From Lotus japonicus (lineage: Eukaryota > Streptophyta > Magnoliopsida > Fabales > Fabaceae), in NCBI RefSeq assembly GCF_012489685.1, contig NC_080046.1, positions 39,023,176 to 39,087,175 on the forward strand: DNA of 64,000 nucleotides, given 5' to 3'. A program made the translations under genes and the position numbers. Under the pieces are notes generated by a model. It made no database searches, had not been told where the DNA came from, and saw nothing but the letters and a program-made list of their open reading frames with translations. Each line of letters starts with the position of its first letter. Position 1 is the stretch's first letter. Below are positions 1 to 8,992 of the stretch, piece by piece.

Positions 1-600
1 CCCACCTCTCTCTCTGAGTGCATCAATATTTTCTATCATGAAGCCTCCTTGAGGCTCCGCAATGTGCACGGTCAGACTGACCTCAGTGAGAATGCTGAAA
101 GTGTGGCTGATGAGTGGAACAATCTGAGCACTTGGCTAGTGGCTCAAGTTCCAATTATGATGCAGCTCCTGCATGTAGAGGGAAGTCAGAGCATTGAGGC
201 TGCAAGGCAAAGGTTTGCTCGAAGGGTGGCTCTTCATGAACAAGAACAGAGAAATAAGCTTCTTGAAGCTATTGAAGAAGCCAAGAGAAAGAAAGAACAA
301 GCAGAAGAAGCTGCACGTCAGGCAGCAGCTCAAGCTGAACAAGCCAGACTTGAGGCAGAGCGACTTGAAGCTGAGGCTGAAGCTCTTAGATGCCAAGCAC
401 TTGCACCAGTTGTGTTTACTCCTGCTGCTTCTGCTTCCATTCCAGATCCTCAAGCTGCTCAGAATGTTCCTTCCAGCTCTACTCAGCCAAGCTCATCCAG
501 ACTCGACATCATGGAACAACGTCTTGACACTCATGAATCCATGCTGATTGAGATGAAGCACATGATGATGGAACTTCTGCGACGATCTGACAAACCTTAG
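1..600 (+). CDS. Sirevirus env-like protein, C-terminal part
   Basis: The reading frame is open from base 1 to TAG at 600 and runs in from outside the window, so no start codon is visible. Its product matches the last ~195 residues of the env-like protein at 53296-56145. It has a Glu/Ala/Arg-rich stretch predicted to form a coiled coil (roughly residues 75-125 here) and a Met-rich end. Compared with the SV-3 copy there are scattered substitutions and a short in-frame difference near base 390 (the residues around ALRCQ). The function of Sirevirus third ORFs is unknown; they are called env-like by position only. Confidence 0.85.
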   Translation, partial: PTSLSECINIFYHEASLRLRNVHGQTDLSENAESVADEWNNLSTWLVAQVPIMMQLLHVEGSQSIEAARQRFARRVALHEQEQRNKLLEAIEEAKRKKEQAEEAARQAAAQAEQARLEAERLEAEAEALRCQALAPVVFTPAASASIPDPQAAQNVPSSSTQPSSSRLDIMEQRLDTHESMLIEMKHMMMELLRRSDKP

Positions 601-748
601 TTTTAGGATCTCTTCTTTTTCTTTCTTTTTATCTAACGTTGTTTTATTTAAACTCTGTTTCTTTTTTTATTTACTTATTCTATTTTATTCGTTTGTGATT
701 ATATATGCGTATCTATATACTTGTGTCACATATGTTTGCTAAACTCGT

Positions 749-754
749 TTTATT
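749..754 (-). terminator. Putative polyadenylation signal of the antisense ORF, copy 1
   Basis: AATAAA on the minus strand, 46 bp beyond the antisense stop codon. The same hexamer occurs at 56292-56297 behind copy 3. In copy 2 this flank is missing because the block starts at about 45444. Confidence 0.35.
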
Positions 755-799
755 CATAATCTTTTTGCGTTTACATCATACATTACTTCCCTAAAAAGT

Positions 800-1192
800 C
801 TAGAATGGAGGATCTCTCCTCATTCTTCTGCACTCCTGGCGCTGCTCTGACCTATCTTTCTCCAGTTGCTCCAGTACATGCTGGATGTTGCTGAGCCTGT
901 TCTTTAGCTCATCCCTCTCCAGAATCTCTTCTGAAGTCTTGAGCTTCTCTTCCAAACACTCTTTCTCTTCCAGCAGCTTGAGTTCAAGCCGGCTGAGTTC
1001 TTGCACCTCCTCCACGAAGGCAAGAAATTCCTTCAGGTCTCTCTCCAACTCTGGACGCAGGTCCTCTTCCAGCAGTGTCCGTGTTAGCTCCGAGATGGTC
1101 GTTGTACCCTCTGGATGCCTGATGTTCAGGAACAAGTCCTCTTCAAAGGCCTTCTTCCTCAGCTCTTCTAGTGCTATGTTGTATGATGCCAT
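800..1192 (-). CDS. Antisense coiled-coil ORF of the Sirevirus 3' region, copy 1
   Basis: ATG at 1192-1190 opens a 130-codon frame on the strand opposite gag, pol and env-like, ending in TAG at 802-800. The product is very rich in Glu, Leu, Arg and Lys with a heptad-like pattern over most of its length (LRPELERDL, LELKLLEEK, KTSEEILERDEL), so a coiled coil is likely. It ends in a basic Cys/Arg-rich tail (RRMRRDPPF). A plant-type TATA box on the same strand (1254-1245) lies 53 bp upstream of the ATG, and an AATAAA (754-749) lies 46 bp past the stop. About 9 of 130 residues differ from the copies at 45455 and 56343, with no stop or indel. I do not recognise the family, and no transcript is shown. 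Confidence 0.5.
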   Translation of the reverse strand: MASYNIALEELRKKAFEEDLFLNIRHPEGTTTISELTRTLLEEDLRPELERDLKEFLAFVEEVQELSRLELKLLEEKECLEEKLKTSEEILERDELKNRLSNIQHVLEQLEKDRSEQRQECRRMRRDPPF

Positions 1193-1244
1193 TCTTTTTT
1201 ACTGAAAATTGTTCGAGGTGTGAAGCTTACCTTTCTCTCCAACG

Positions 1245-1254
1245 CTTTTTATAG
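1245..1254 (-). promoter_or_regulatory. Putative TATA box of the antisense ORF, copy 1
   Basis: On the minus strand this reads CTATAAAAAG, 53 bp upstream of the antisense ATG, which would leave a leader of about 20-30 nt. The same box is present at 45900-45909 and 56788-56797 at the same spacing. Promoter activity is inference. Confidence 0.45.
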
Positions 1255-1994
1255 GCTTCACTTTCTCTCTGCAAGTTAATGCTCCTACAGTTTCTCGAGG
1301 TTAAGTTCTTGGTAACTGACCCTTCTATTTACTCACTTGACCGGTGGTAAACGTTCATCCCTTGCATTAACTCTTTTATTTATTTCGCCTAACTCTGATT
1401 CTTACATCGTTTTCGTTTTCTTTCAACTTAGACCTTCTCTAAGGGGGAGTACCTTGTACTTCAAGCTAAGTTTTTCACACCCCAGGCTTTTTGCTTATGA
1501 CAAAAAGGGGGAGTAAACCCAGATTTTGATGTGTAAGATGTGTTAGTGTGATTTATTTTTCTTTTGGAGATTTTAAGAGTTCCACCTTCATGACCATAGA
1601 TGTGTCACTGGGCAAATACAAGGAATACATTTCACTTCTTCTGTAGTGATTCTAAGTTGACTCTGATACCCAAGACTCTGATACCTTGTCCATGACTCTG
1701 ATCACTTATGCGCTCTGATTATTCGTTTTTCATCTATGTCATAAGTTTTTCACTCTGAACTCTTATATTATTTAGCTCAGAATCTAGACTTTACTAACGT
1801 TTTCATCAAGTATTAGATTCAGGGGGAGCTAAGCTCAGAATCAAGCAGTGACTTGAATTCAGAATGAGCAAGATAAACTATTCACATCAGGATAAGTCTT
1901 ATTCTATATCTCTAAACTCTGAGTGAATTCAGTTTAGTGTTTAAGAATTGTTCATCAAAAATTTTAGTTTTGTCATCATAAAAAAGGGGGAGAT

Positions 1995-3204
1995 TGTAAG
2001 ATCAAGTTTTGATCGAGTAGTACAACTCTATGTTTTGATGATTACAAGTTAATCTTTTGATATGAACAATTGTGGTACTCTAACGTGTTTTTCTGAGTGT
2101 GCTATTTACAGGCTCTGACCTCAACTCAATCTCACACAAATCAGAAGCACTGTGTATAAAGGGTAACCCAAGCAACGCTTTCGCATTCACCATGTTCAGT
2201 ATGAACAGTGGAAAAGCTTCAGAAGTTCTGAAGCTATACAAACTCTGATGTGGACTCAGTCGCTAGAAGCTCTGAAGATCCAGAAGTTCTGATAACCAAG
2301 AAACACTGAAGGTTCAGATGTTCTGATGGTGTAGAAGACTCTGAAGATCCAGAAGCTGAATAGTGGAAACTCTGAAGTCCAGAAGCAAGAAACTCTGAAG
2401 GCCATGTTCTTCCCTCTGAGTTCAGAATCAGAAGATACAATGGTCAGAGGATCTGTGCTTTCCCTCTGACTCTGATCAACCGGCTTCACAAGTTCCAATA
2501 CGAAGCATTCCTCTGATCAGAAGTCTCCTAGGTTAAAAGGTCAAGTCGCTATCCAAGTACAAAAGCAAGTGTACCTTCCTGACGACCTACCTAACGTTCT
2601 CAGCCACAGCAGAAGCTGGATTTTCCAGAACTGCCCTCCAACGGTAGCATTTCCCATGCAACGCTCAACCCTAATCCTTGGAGTATATATAGAGGCTGAA
2701 GATTGAAAGAAGCAGAAAGAAGAAGTAACACATACGCGCAAGACATATTCAAAATATTCTAAGCTTTCTTTCATCTGAAATTCATTGAGTTTACTATTAG
2801 CTTTTTAGAAGCAAATCTCTTGTAAACATTTCTTTGATAAACAGTTTGTTTAGTTCCTTTAGGAGATCAAGGTTGATCGGATCCTAGAGAAGACTAAGAG
2901 AGTGAATCTTAGTGTGAGCTAAGTCAGTGTAATTGTTAGTCACTTGTAGGTTTCAAGTGCAGTTGTAACTCTTACCTGATTAGTGGATTGCCTTCATTCT
3001 AAGAAGGAAGAAATCACCTTAACGGGTGGACTGGAGTAGCTTGAGTGATTTATCAAGTGAACCAGGATAAAATCCTTGTGTGCTTCTCTATCTCTTATCT
3101 TTAGCACTTAATTTCTCGAAAGATTTGTCAAAATCTTTAAGGTGGAAGTTTTGTACTGAAAACGTTATTCAAACCCCCCCTTTCTACCGTTTTTCATACC
3201 TTCA
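1995..3204 (+). repeat. SV-1 3' LTR (1,210 bp)
   Basis: Starts TGTAAGATC just after a polypurine run (AAAAAGGGGGAGAT) and ends CCTTCA. It aligns along its whole length with the SV-3 LTRs. A TATA box (TATATATA, 2684-2691) marks the likely promoter. It is rich in TCTGA/TCAGA words. The five bases after the LTR (CTCTG) should be half of its target duplication; the other half is outside the window. Confidence 0.93.
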
Positions 3205-3414
3205 CTCTGATCCTCAGATCCTCAGATCCTCTGATCTTCAGATCCTCTGATCCTCAGAACTTCTGACGAATATATCTTCTGGTGTCAGAATCAGAACCTG
3301 TTTGTCAAAACACTCAAGACAAACATTAGAGTATCATAGTTGTTCATCCACAAATAAATACTTGTTATCATCAAAACATAGAGTTGTACCACATGACCAA
3401 ATCTTGATCTTACA
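3205..3414 (-). repeat. SV-2 3' LTR, first 210 bp
   Basis: Reverse complement starts TGTAAGATC at 3414 and matches the beginning of the 5' LTR (7022 downward). It stops at 3205 inside a run of GATCCTCA/GATCCTCT repeats where SV-1 is inserted. The remainder must lie left of the window. Confidence 0.88.
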
Positions 3415-3747
3415 ATCTCCCCCTTTTTGATGATGACAAAACCATGTATTTTGATGAACAACTCTAAACAAATAAACTGAATACACTCAGAGTATAAGGT
3501 ATCAGAGTTAAAACTTAACCTGATGTGTATAGTTTATCTTGCTCCTTCTGAATCCAAGACTCGTGCTTGATTCTGAGCTAAGCTCCCCCTGAATCTAATA
3601 CTTAATATCAACGTTAGTAATATCTAGATTCTGAGCTAAATAATATAGGAGTTGTCAAGATACTATAAGTTCTCCCCCTTTTTGTCATAAGCAAAAAGAA
3701 TGAAGGTGGAAAAAAAATAGTAAGAGCATAAGACGAAATACTCCCCC

Positions 3748-4005
3748 TCAGAAGGAATACCAAGAGATACTTGGCTGCTGATTAGTATATCTTCTTATGA
3801 GAGCAGAAGTGTCAAAGTCCAGAGGTTCTGCTGACATCTCCATTCTGGAAAAAATTCCATCTTCAGATGCTTCAGAATGAGAAGCTATGAACCTACTCTT
3901 CTTCTGATGACGCAAGTCAGAAGTTGTAGTAGCATCTTCTGATGTTGTTGCTTCTGGTTTGACAAGTTCTGAGTCTTTGTTTCTATCTGAAACAGTCATG
4001 CTCAT
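3748..4005 (-). pseudogene. SV-2 remnant of the pol linker region
   Basis: An 85-codon frame on the minus strand. The DNA just before its ATG (around 4040-4010) resembles the segment of SV-3 pol between integrase and reverse transcriptase (about 51043-51110, the [10 protein letters not shown] region). The rest is Ser/Glu/Thr-rich and shows no domain. It is best read as what remains after deletion of most of pol, not as a gene. Confidence 0.45.
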
Positions 4006-4049
4006 CTCTACAAGCTTTTTCAGCTAGCTTTGACTTGACCAAATCTTAC

Positions 4050-5778
4050 TCTACTGATGCCTCCAAGATTAACTTCACCTTCAGGTTCAAGTTTTGGATC
4101 TTGGGACATATGCCTTTCTCCCGTCATGTGTTGCCTGCATCCACTGTCCAGGTTCCATGGTTGGAGTTTCGATGGACCTATTGAAGATATCTGCAACATA
4201 TATAATCTTATCCCTAGGTACCCACTTTCTGGGTCCTTTCTTGTTAGTTAGCCCAGAAGTTCTGACAACTTTGGGTCATTCCACAGGATAATATAAAGGA
4301 ATTTGAGCATGATATTTTGACATTGAGAAAGTTCCTTTCTTAAGAGATGATGGAGCAACTTCAGAAGGTTTAGAATGACCAATGTCATATATTCCATTTC
4401 TGCTTACGCCATAGATCATTGAAGCCATTAAGCTTCTGTCTACGCTTTTAGCCATGAATCTTTGAAAAGACTTTTCATACTTAGATTCATTTCAACAATC
4501 AGAGGCATCACAAGCAACTATTTCTTCTAACTTAGCAATCTGGTTCTTAAGCACAGAGTTAGAATTTACCAAAGCATGATTATCATTTTTCAAATCAGAA
4601 ATAATTTTCTCATGTTCAGAAGGAGTCTTAGTAGCAGCAGATAAGTCCTTTTTCAACTTTTTATGCTTAGACAATAAAGAGTTATACTTATCCATGATAT
4701 CAGACAAAGCATGTTTCAGTTCAGAGGTTGAGAAAGAAGCGAATACCTCATTTTCATCGTATGAGTTAGGATCTCCTTCTGATGCTGAGTCAGAGTCAAC
4801 AGCATCCTTTGACTCTGCTCCTTTGTCTTTGACAATAGCCATGAGTCCTTGAACTTCACCATCAGAGTCAACATCCTCTGACTCTGATTCATCAAAAGTC
4901 ACCATCAGACTTTTCTTTGGTTTGAAATGCTTCTTTGACTTTTTGTCCTTTGATGAGCCTTTGTATTTGCTCTGCCTGTGCTTCCAGATGCAGTTGAGCT
5001 TTCTGGATATCAGAGTCAGCTCATTTTCATCAGAATATTCTGATGCTTCTTCAGATTCTTCTGCTTCTGCTTGGAGAGCCTTAGCCTTTTCAGATTTGGA
5101 TTTCCAGGCTATAGACTTCTTCTTCTGATCCTGATGTTCAGCACGCTTTAGTTCATGACACTTTAGTATGCTTATGAGTTCTTCCAAACTCATCTGCTCA
5201 ACATTTCTAGTTAGCTCCAAGGAAGTTATCAAAGGCATCCAGCTTTCAGGAAGACCTCTAAGGATCCTCATGACATGATCAGCAGCGGTGTAGCTTTTGT
5301 TGAGGGGTCTTATTCCAGCAATAATCAACTGGAATCTGGAAAACATATCCTCAATGGATTCGTCAGGTTCCATTTGGAAGGATTCATACTGCTTGATCAA
5401 AGACAACGCCTTTGTCTCTTTCACCTTTTTGTTTCCTTCATGTGTCGTCTTTAAGGAATCAATGATACACTTAGCGGAATCACGATCAGTAATTTTCTCA
5501 TATTCTTCATATGAAATGGCACTTTGCATAATAGCTCTTGATCTGTGATGATCTCTGAACTCCTTCTTTTGATCTTCACTCATCTTCTTCCTTGGGATCT
5601 TTACACCATGTTCATCGACAGGAGGGGTGTAGCCATCAACAACAAAGTCCCAGAGATCAGGATCAAAGCCAAGAAAGAAGCTTTTGATTCTGTCTTTCCA
5701 GAAATCAAATCTCTGACCATCAAAGATAGGTGGTCTTGCACTGTATTGATATTTGCTTGTAGTAGTGGTGGAATCCAT
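4050..5778 (-). pseudogene. SV-2 Gag, without zinc knuckle and with a premature stop
   Basis: ATG at 5778 opens 428 codons (stop at 4494-4492). The N-terminal two thirds is a copia-type Gag (retrotransposon gag fold, WKDRIKSF to LEELISILK) closely similar to SV-3 gag (47950-49860). Two breaks are visible. An in-frame deletion removes about 38 residues around the CCHC zinc knuckle found at residues ~302-315 of the SV-3 protein. A single-base change creates TGA after the DASDC residues, where SV-3 reads on. Beyond it the frame stays alignable to SV-3 gag down to about 4050. Gag would package element RNA in cytoplasmic particles; without the knuckle RNA binding is doubtful. Confidence 0.85.
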
Positions 5779-5838
5779 GAGTTTTTCACACTGGCCCGGA
5801 TCTACTGAACACTGTTAAGTGTGGTAATCAGAACTTGC

Positions 5839-5850
5839 GCTCTGATACCA
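5839..5850 (-). promoter_or_regulatory. SV-2 primer binding site
   Basis: Minus strand TGGTATCAGAGC, 2 bp inside the 5' LTR. This complements the 3' end of plant initiator methionine tRNA, the usual primer of copia and many gypsy elements. SV-3 has the same site at 47880-47891. Confidence 0.85.
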
Positions 5851-5852
5851 AT

Positions 5853-7022
5853 TGAAGGTGTGAAAAACGACTAGAAGGGGGGGTTGAATAGCGTTTTCAA
5901 TATAAAAACTTTCCCCTTAAGATTTAAAGTAAATCTTTTCGGTTTCTCTAAGATAGATGGTGCAGCGGATAAAGATAGAGAGAAGAGAGAAGCACACAAG
6001 TATTTTATCCTGGTTCACTTGATAAATCCCTCAAGCTAATCCAGTCCACCCGTTAAGGTGATTTCTTCCTTCTTAGAATGAAGGCAATCCACTAATCAGA
6101 TAATTGTTACAACTGCACTTGAAACATACAAGTGACTAACAATACACTGACTTAGCTCACACTAAGATTCACTCTCTTAGTCTTCTCTAGGATCCGATCA
6201 ACCTTGATCTCCTAAAGGAATCACCACTAAGATTCACTCTCTTAGTCTTCTTAAGGATACTGACCTACACGGTCCCTTAAGGAAAATCAAACAACTATTT
6301 GAGGTTGGTGTTTACAAAGGTTTGCTTCTAAATAAGCTGAGTGTAAACTAAATAAGAACAGATGAAGAAAGTAGAGGCTTGAATCTTTTCTTGTATTGCA
6401 GCTCTGGGTTTCTCTCTCTTAGCTTTCTTCTTTTCTTCAGCCTTTTATAGTCCAAGGTGCAAAGGATATTACTGTTGAGAGAATATGACCGTTGGAGGGC
6501 ATTTCTGGAACTTCCAGAACCTGCTGTGGCTGAACCTTGGTAGGTAGGCTTGTCAGAATAGTACACTGCTCTTGTACTTCTTGATAGAGACATTTGCCTT
6601 TAACCAATGACATCTGATCAGAGTTATGCTTCGTGTTGGAACTTGTGAAGCTTGGTGATCAGAGTCAGAGGGATGCTTGGATCCTCTAACCTTCGTAACT
6701 TCTGCTTCTGGACCTTCAGAGCTTCTGGACCTTCAGAGCCTCTGGTCCCTCAGAGCTTCTGGTCTTCAGATCTTCTGATCCTCAGATCTTCTGATCCTCT
6801 GATCCTCAGATCCTCTGATCCTCAGATCCTCAGATCCTCTGATCTTCAGATCCTCTGATCCTCAGAACTTCTGACGAATATATCTTCTGGTGTCAGAATC
6901 AGAACCTGTTTGTCAAAACACTCAAGACAAACATTAGAGTATCATAGTTGTTCATCCACAAATAAATACTTGTTATCATCAAAACATAGAGTTGTACCAC
7001 ATGACCAAATCTTGATCTTACA
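5853..7022 (-). repeat. SV-2 5' LTR (1,170 bp)
   Basis: Reads TGTAAGATC...CCTTCA on the minus strand. A TATA box (TATAAAAG, plus-strand 6442-6449) is visible. From about 6755 to 6870 it carries a variable tandem array of 8-mers of the type GATCCTCA/GATCCTCT/GATCTTCA that the SV-1 and SV-3 LTRs lack. It ends at 7022 against the inverted-repeat element. Confidence 0.92.
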
Positions 7023-8287
7023 GTATGAAGTATAAAAATAAGTCCCTGAATTTTTTTTCCTGATTTTGGATCCCTGGTAAATTGTTTTAATCTAAAAGGG
7101 TCCCTACCCGTGTTTAATGCTTATGTGGCTCATTTTTTACACAATCATCAATTCCACGTGGATTTCTTTTAATGCTTAGGTGAAATGTTTTAATTAATAT
7201 TTTTACTACACATGTGAAATAATAAATATTACAAATTAAATTCAAAAAATAAATAAATAAATAATACAAATGATTACTTAAAAAATTCCCTTATTATATC
7301 TTTAAATTATTAATTAAATCTCATAAATCCTAATTAAACTACTTTAAAACAAATTAGACCTTTCATCTTCATCAAACTTCCAGAAATACATTTCTTCATA
7401 AAAAACTTCATCAAATTTCTTCATCATCTTCTTCTTCAATAGAAAATCAAGCCACAACCTACATTGGCACCAAATACCACTAAGAACAGTAATGAGTCTT
7501 CTTCTATGCTAAAGTCCAAATCTTCTTGCTCCGAAGAGAGAACCCCAGACCAGCAGCAGAACCACCCAACTCTCCTCCACCATTTCTTTTTCTTTATTCT
7601 CCCAACCCCCATCATCATCCCAACCCAAAAACTGCAAATCTAAAAACCCAAATCCAGAATCACAGACCCCCAACATAGAGATCGAGAAAGAGGAAGCCAG
7701 AGGGATTCGACCCAAGGGTTCACGAAGATGATTGAATATGCAGGAATCACAATCTGGAAGGTTAGACGAGGCGGCGAGTTAATGCCACACGTTGGAGAAG
7801 ATCTGAAAGGTTCTAACGGAGGTTGAGGACGCGCTGGTGATGATGGATCCATTGGATTTTCTTAGGCTGAAGAGGTTGCTTGGGGTGAAACCGTGGGGGG
7901 AAACAACGTCGTTTTGCTTCCGATCGGAGGGGGTGGTGGAGATGTCGAAGGGGTGGAGAGATCTGAGGGAGAAGGTGCCGGAGAATTTGGGGGTGGTGGT
8001 TGATCCAAAGGGTTGGCCATGGATGATGGAGGCGGCGATGAAGGTGTATGAGGAGAAGAGGTCCGAGAGGGTTCATGTGCTGTAGGCGGTGGAGTCGGCG
8101 ATGAAGAGATTAAAAATTTCACCTAAGCATTAAAAATTAAAAAGAAAACCACGTGGAAATGATGATTGTGTAAAAAATGAGCTACATAAGCATGAAACAC
8201 GAGTAGGGACCCTTTTAGATTAATTTTTTTTCATAGGAATCCCAAATTGGGAAAAAAATTTCATGGACTTATTTTTATACTCAATAC
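7023..8287. mobile_element. Inverted-repeat (Pack-MULE-like) element, left end cut by SV-2
   Basis: The arms 7023-7196 and about 8103-8287 are inverted copies: AGTATAAAAATAAGTCC near 7028 matches the complement near 8275, and TTCCACGTGG occurs near the inner end of both arms. The arms differ by substitutions and small indels. The central 0.9 kb includes a GC-rich stretch that looks like captured coding sequence. Long terminal inverted repeats around a host-gene fragment fit a Pack-MULE, but the outer left end and its 9-bp duplication lie beyond SV-2/SV-1, so the superfamily is not proven. Confidence 0.65.
7837..8085 (+). pseudogene. Captured gene fragment inside the inverted-repeat element
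   Basis: An 82-codon frame (MMMDPLDFLRLKRLLGVKPW at the start) in an unusually GC-rich patch for this window, with codon-like composition and ordinary protein composition (KGWRDLREKVPE, DPKGWPWMMEAAMKVYEEK). It stops at TAG 8083-8085, but the same frame continues for about another dozen sensible codons into the right arm, so the stop may be a nonsense change in captured exon sequence. I do not recognise the parent gene. The long proline-rich frame on the other strand is a shadow. Confidence 0.4.
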
Positions 8288-8338
8288 AATTTCAGGGACC
8301 TCCAGACTATTTAAGTCATTTATTCTTTAAGGTGATTA

Positions 8339-8454
8339 TTTTTTTTTGGTACATTAGAAAGATAAATTGCACCCGTCAGGAATTGATCCTTAGATCTCCC
8401 CCTACTCAATCTATATGTCTACGGCTCTACCACTTAAGCTATCATACGGAAACA
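8339..8454 (-). mobile_element. tRNA-derived SINE with 12-bp target duplication
   Basis: On the minus strand it starts near 8454 with an A-box-like TAGCTTAAGTGG, has a B-box-like GGATCAATTCC about 45 nt later and ends in an A-run (plus-strand T-run 8339-8347). It is flanked by a perfect 12-bp direct repeat, TTAAGGTGATTA, at 8327-8338 and 8455-8466. Internal pol III boxes, a 3' A tail and a duplication of this size define a SINE. Confidence 0.8.
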
Positions 8455-8466
8455 TTAAGGTGATTA

Positions 8467-8770
8467 ATAAGATAATAGCTTTTTTTTTTTTTGAAAGTGA
8501 AGATAGTAGCTAATAGACTTAAAAAAATTATGGTTATTTATTTGTCTATTGCAGTCGGTAGAATTAGAAAATCCAAATTTATCCGAAATCGAATATGTTA
8601 TGTTTTCTCGTAAATAAATAAAGGCAGACATGCAAGCTTTTTTATTGTCAACATGTCTAGATAACATCAACATGTTTCATAAAAAACCTGACAATATAGT
8701 TTTTAATCTTCTTTAAATTTCTTTTTGGAGAAACTGGATTGACCCAATAGCCTCATACCCGGACGGGTTT
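8467..8770. other. AT-rich upstream region, no gene seen
   Basis: No convincing frame or RNA gene. It is the distal promoter region of the RRM gene; a poly(T) tract lies at its left edge. Confidence 0.5.
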
Positions 8771-8805
8771 ACTGGGCCGGGTCACCCTAAGTGTAAGTAT
8801 ATAAA
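8771..8805 (+). promoter_or_regulatory. Core promoter of the RRM gene
   Basis: A TGGGCC motif (about 8773-8778), typical of plant housekeeping promoters and TCP-type site II elements, is followed by a TATA box TATATAAA at 8798-8805. The start codon is at 8993, giving a leader of roughly 165 nt. The assignment rests on motif and position only. Confidence 0.55.
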
Positions 8806-8992
8806 CGATCTCAAATCCTCCTGAATAGACAAAAATCGAGAAACAGAAAAATCAAGCGTGTGTTGTGTTTGTGTACGAGAATACGGAGACGGAACCAGCT
8901 TTGGAGCAAACCACATCGTTGTTGTTGGACTCACCACAAAACCTTGCTCCCTCTCAATCACTCCACCACCATCTATTTCTTCTTCTTCTACA

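Larger units (their letters stand above)
1..3204 (+). mobile_element. SV-1: 3' half of a Sirevirus (Ty1/copia) LTR retrotransposon
   Basis: The segment holds, in order, the C-terminus of the env-like gene (1-600), an antisense ORF (800-1192), a non-coding 3' region with several purine runs (AGGGGGAG type) and the 3' LTR (1995-3204). The same order and closely similar sequence recur at 55559-58766 in the complete element SV-3, which identifies it. The 5' part lies outside the window. The LTR is followed at 3205 directly by the interior of the SV-2 LTR, so SV-1 is nested in SV-2. Multiple polypurine-like runs before the 3' LTR are known for Sireviruses. Confidence 0.93.
3205..7022 (-). mobile_element. 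SV-2: deleted, gag-only Sirevirus derivative on the minus strand
   Basis: Read on the minus strand: 5' LTR (7022-5853), primer binding site (5850-5839), gag (5778-4492 plus a read-through remnant to about 4050), a short piece of the pol linker (4005-3748), a 3' non-coding region with purine runs, then the start of the 3' LTR (3414-3205). The reverse transcriptase, RNase H and env-like regions are absent, so the internal part is only about 2.4 kb. The 3' LTR is cut at 3205 by SV-1. It could only move with proteins supplied in trans. This fits the known pattern of large non-autonomous derivatives of LTR elements. Confidence 0.9.

Noticed and set aside
136..453. Open frames overlapping the env-like gene on the other strand and in another frame (also 194-547 and 55795-56092)
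   Set aside because: Shadows of the repetitive Glu/Ala/Lys coding sequence; they follow from its composition.
885..1205. 106-codon Ser-rich plus-strand frame opposite the antisense ORF (also 45540-45860 and 56428-56748)
   Set aside because: It is the complement of the Glu/Leu-rich frame; the coiled-coil frame has the better composition plus TATA and poly(A) signals. It is open in all copies, so the choice of strand is a judgement.
2234..2440. Small minus-strand frames within Sirevirus LTRs (also 2256-2498, 46891-47155, 57779-58043)
   Set aside because: Lie in LTR U3 sequence full of TCTGA words; no protein features.
7862..8122. Pro/Ser-rich minus-strand frame in the inverted-repeat element
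   Set aside because: Complement of the GC-rich captured fragment; low complexity.
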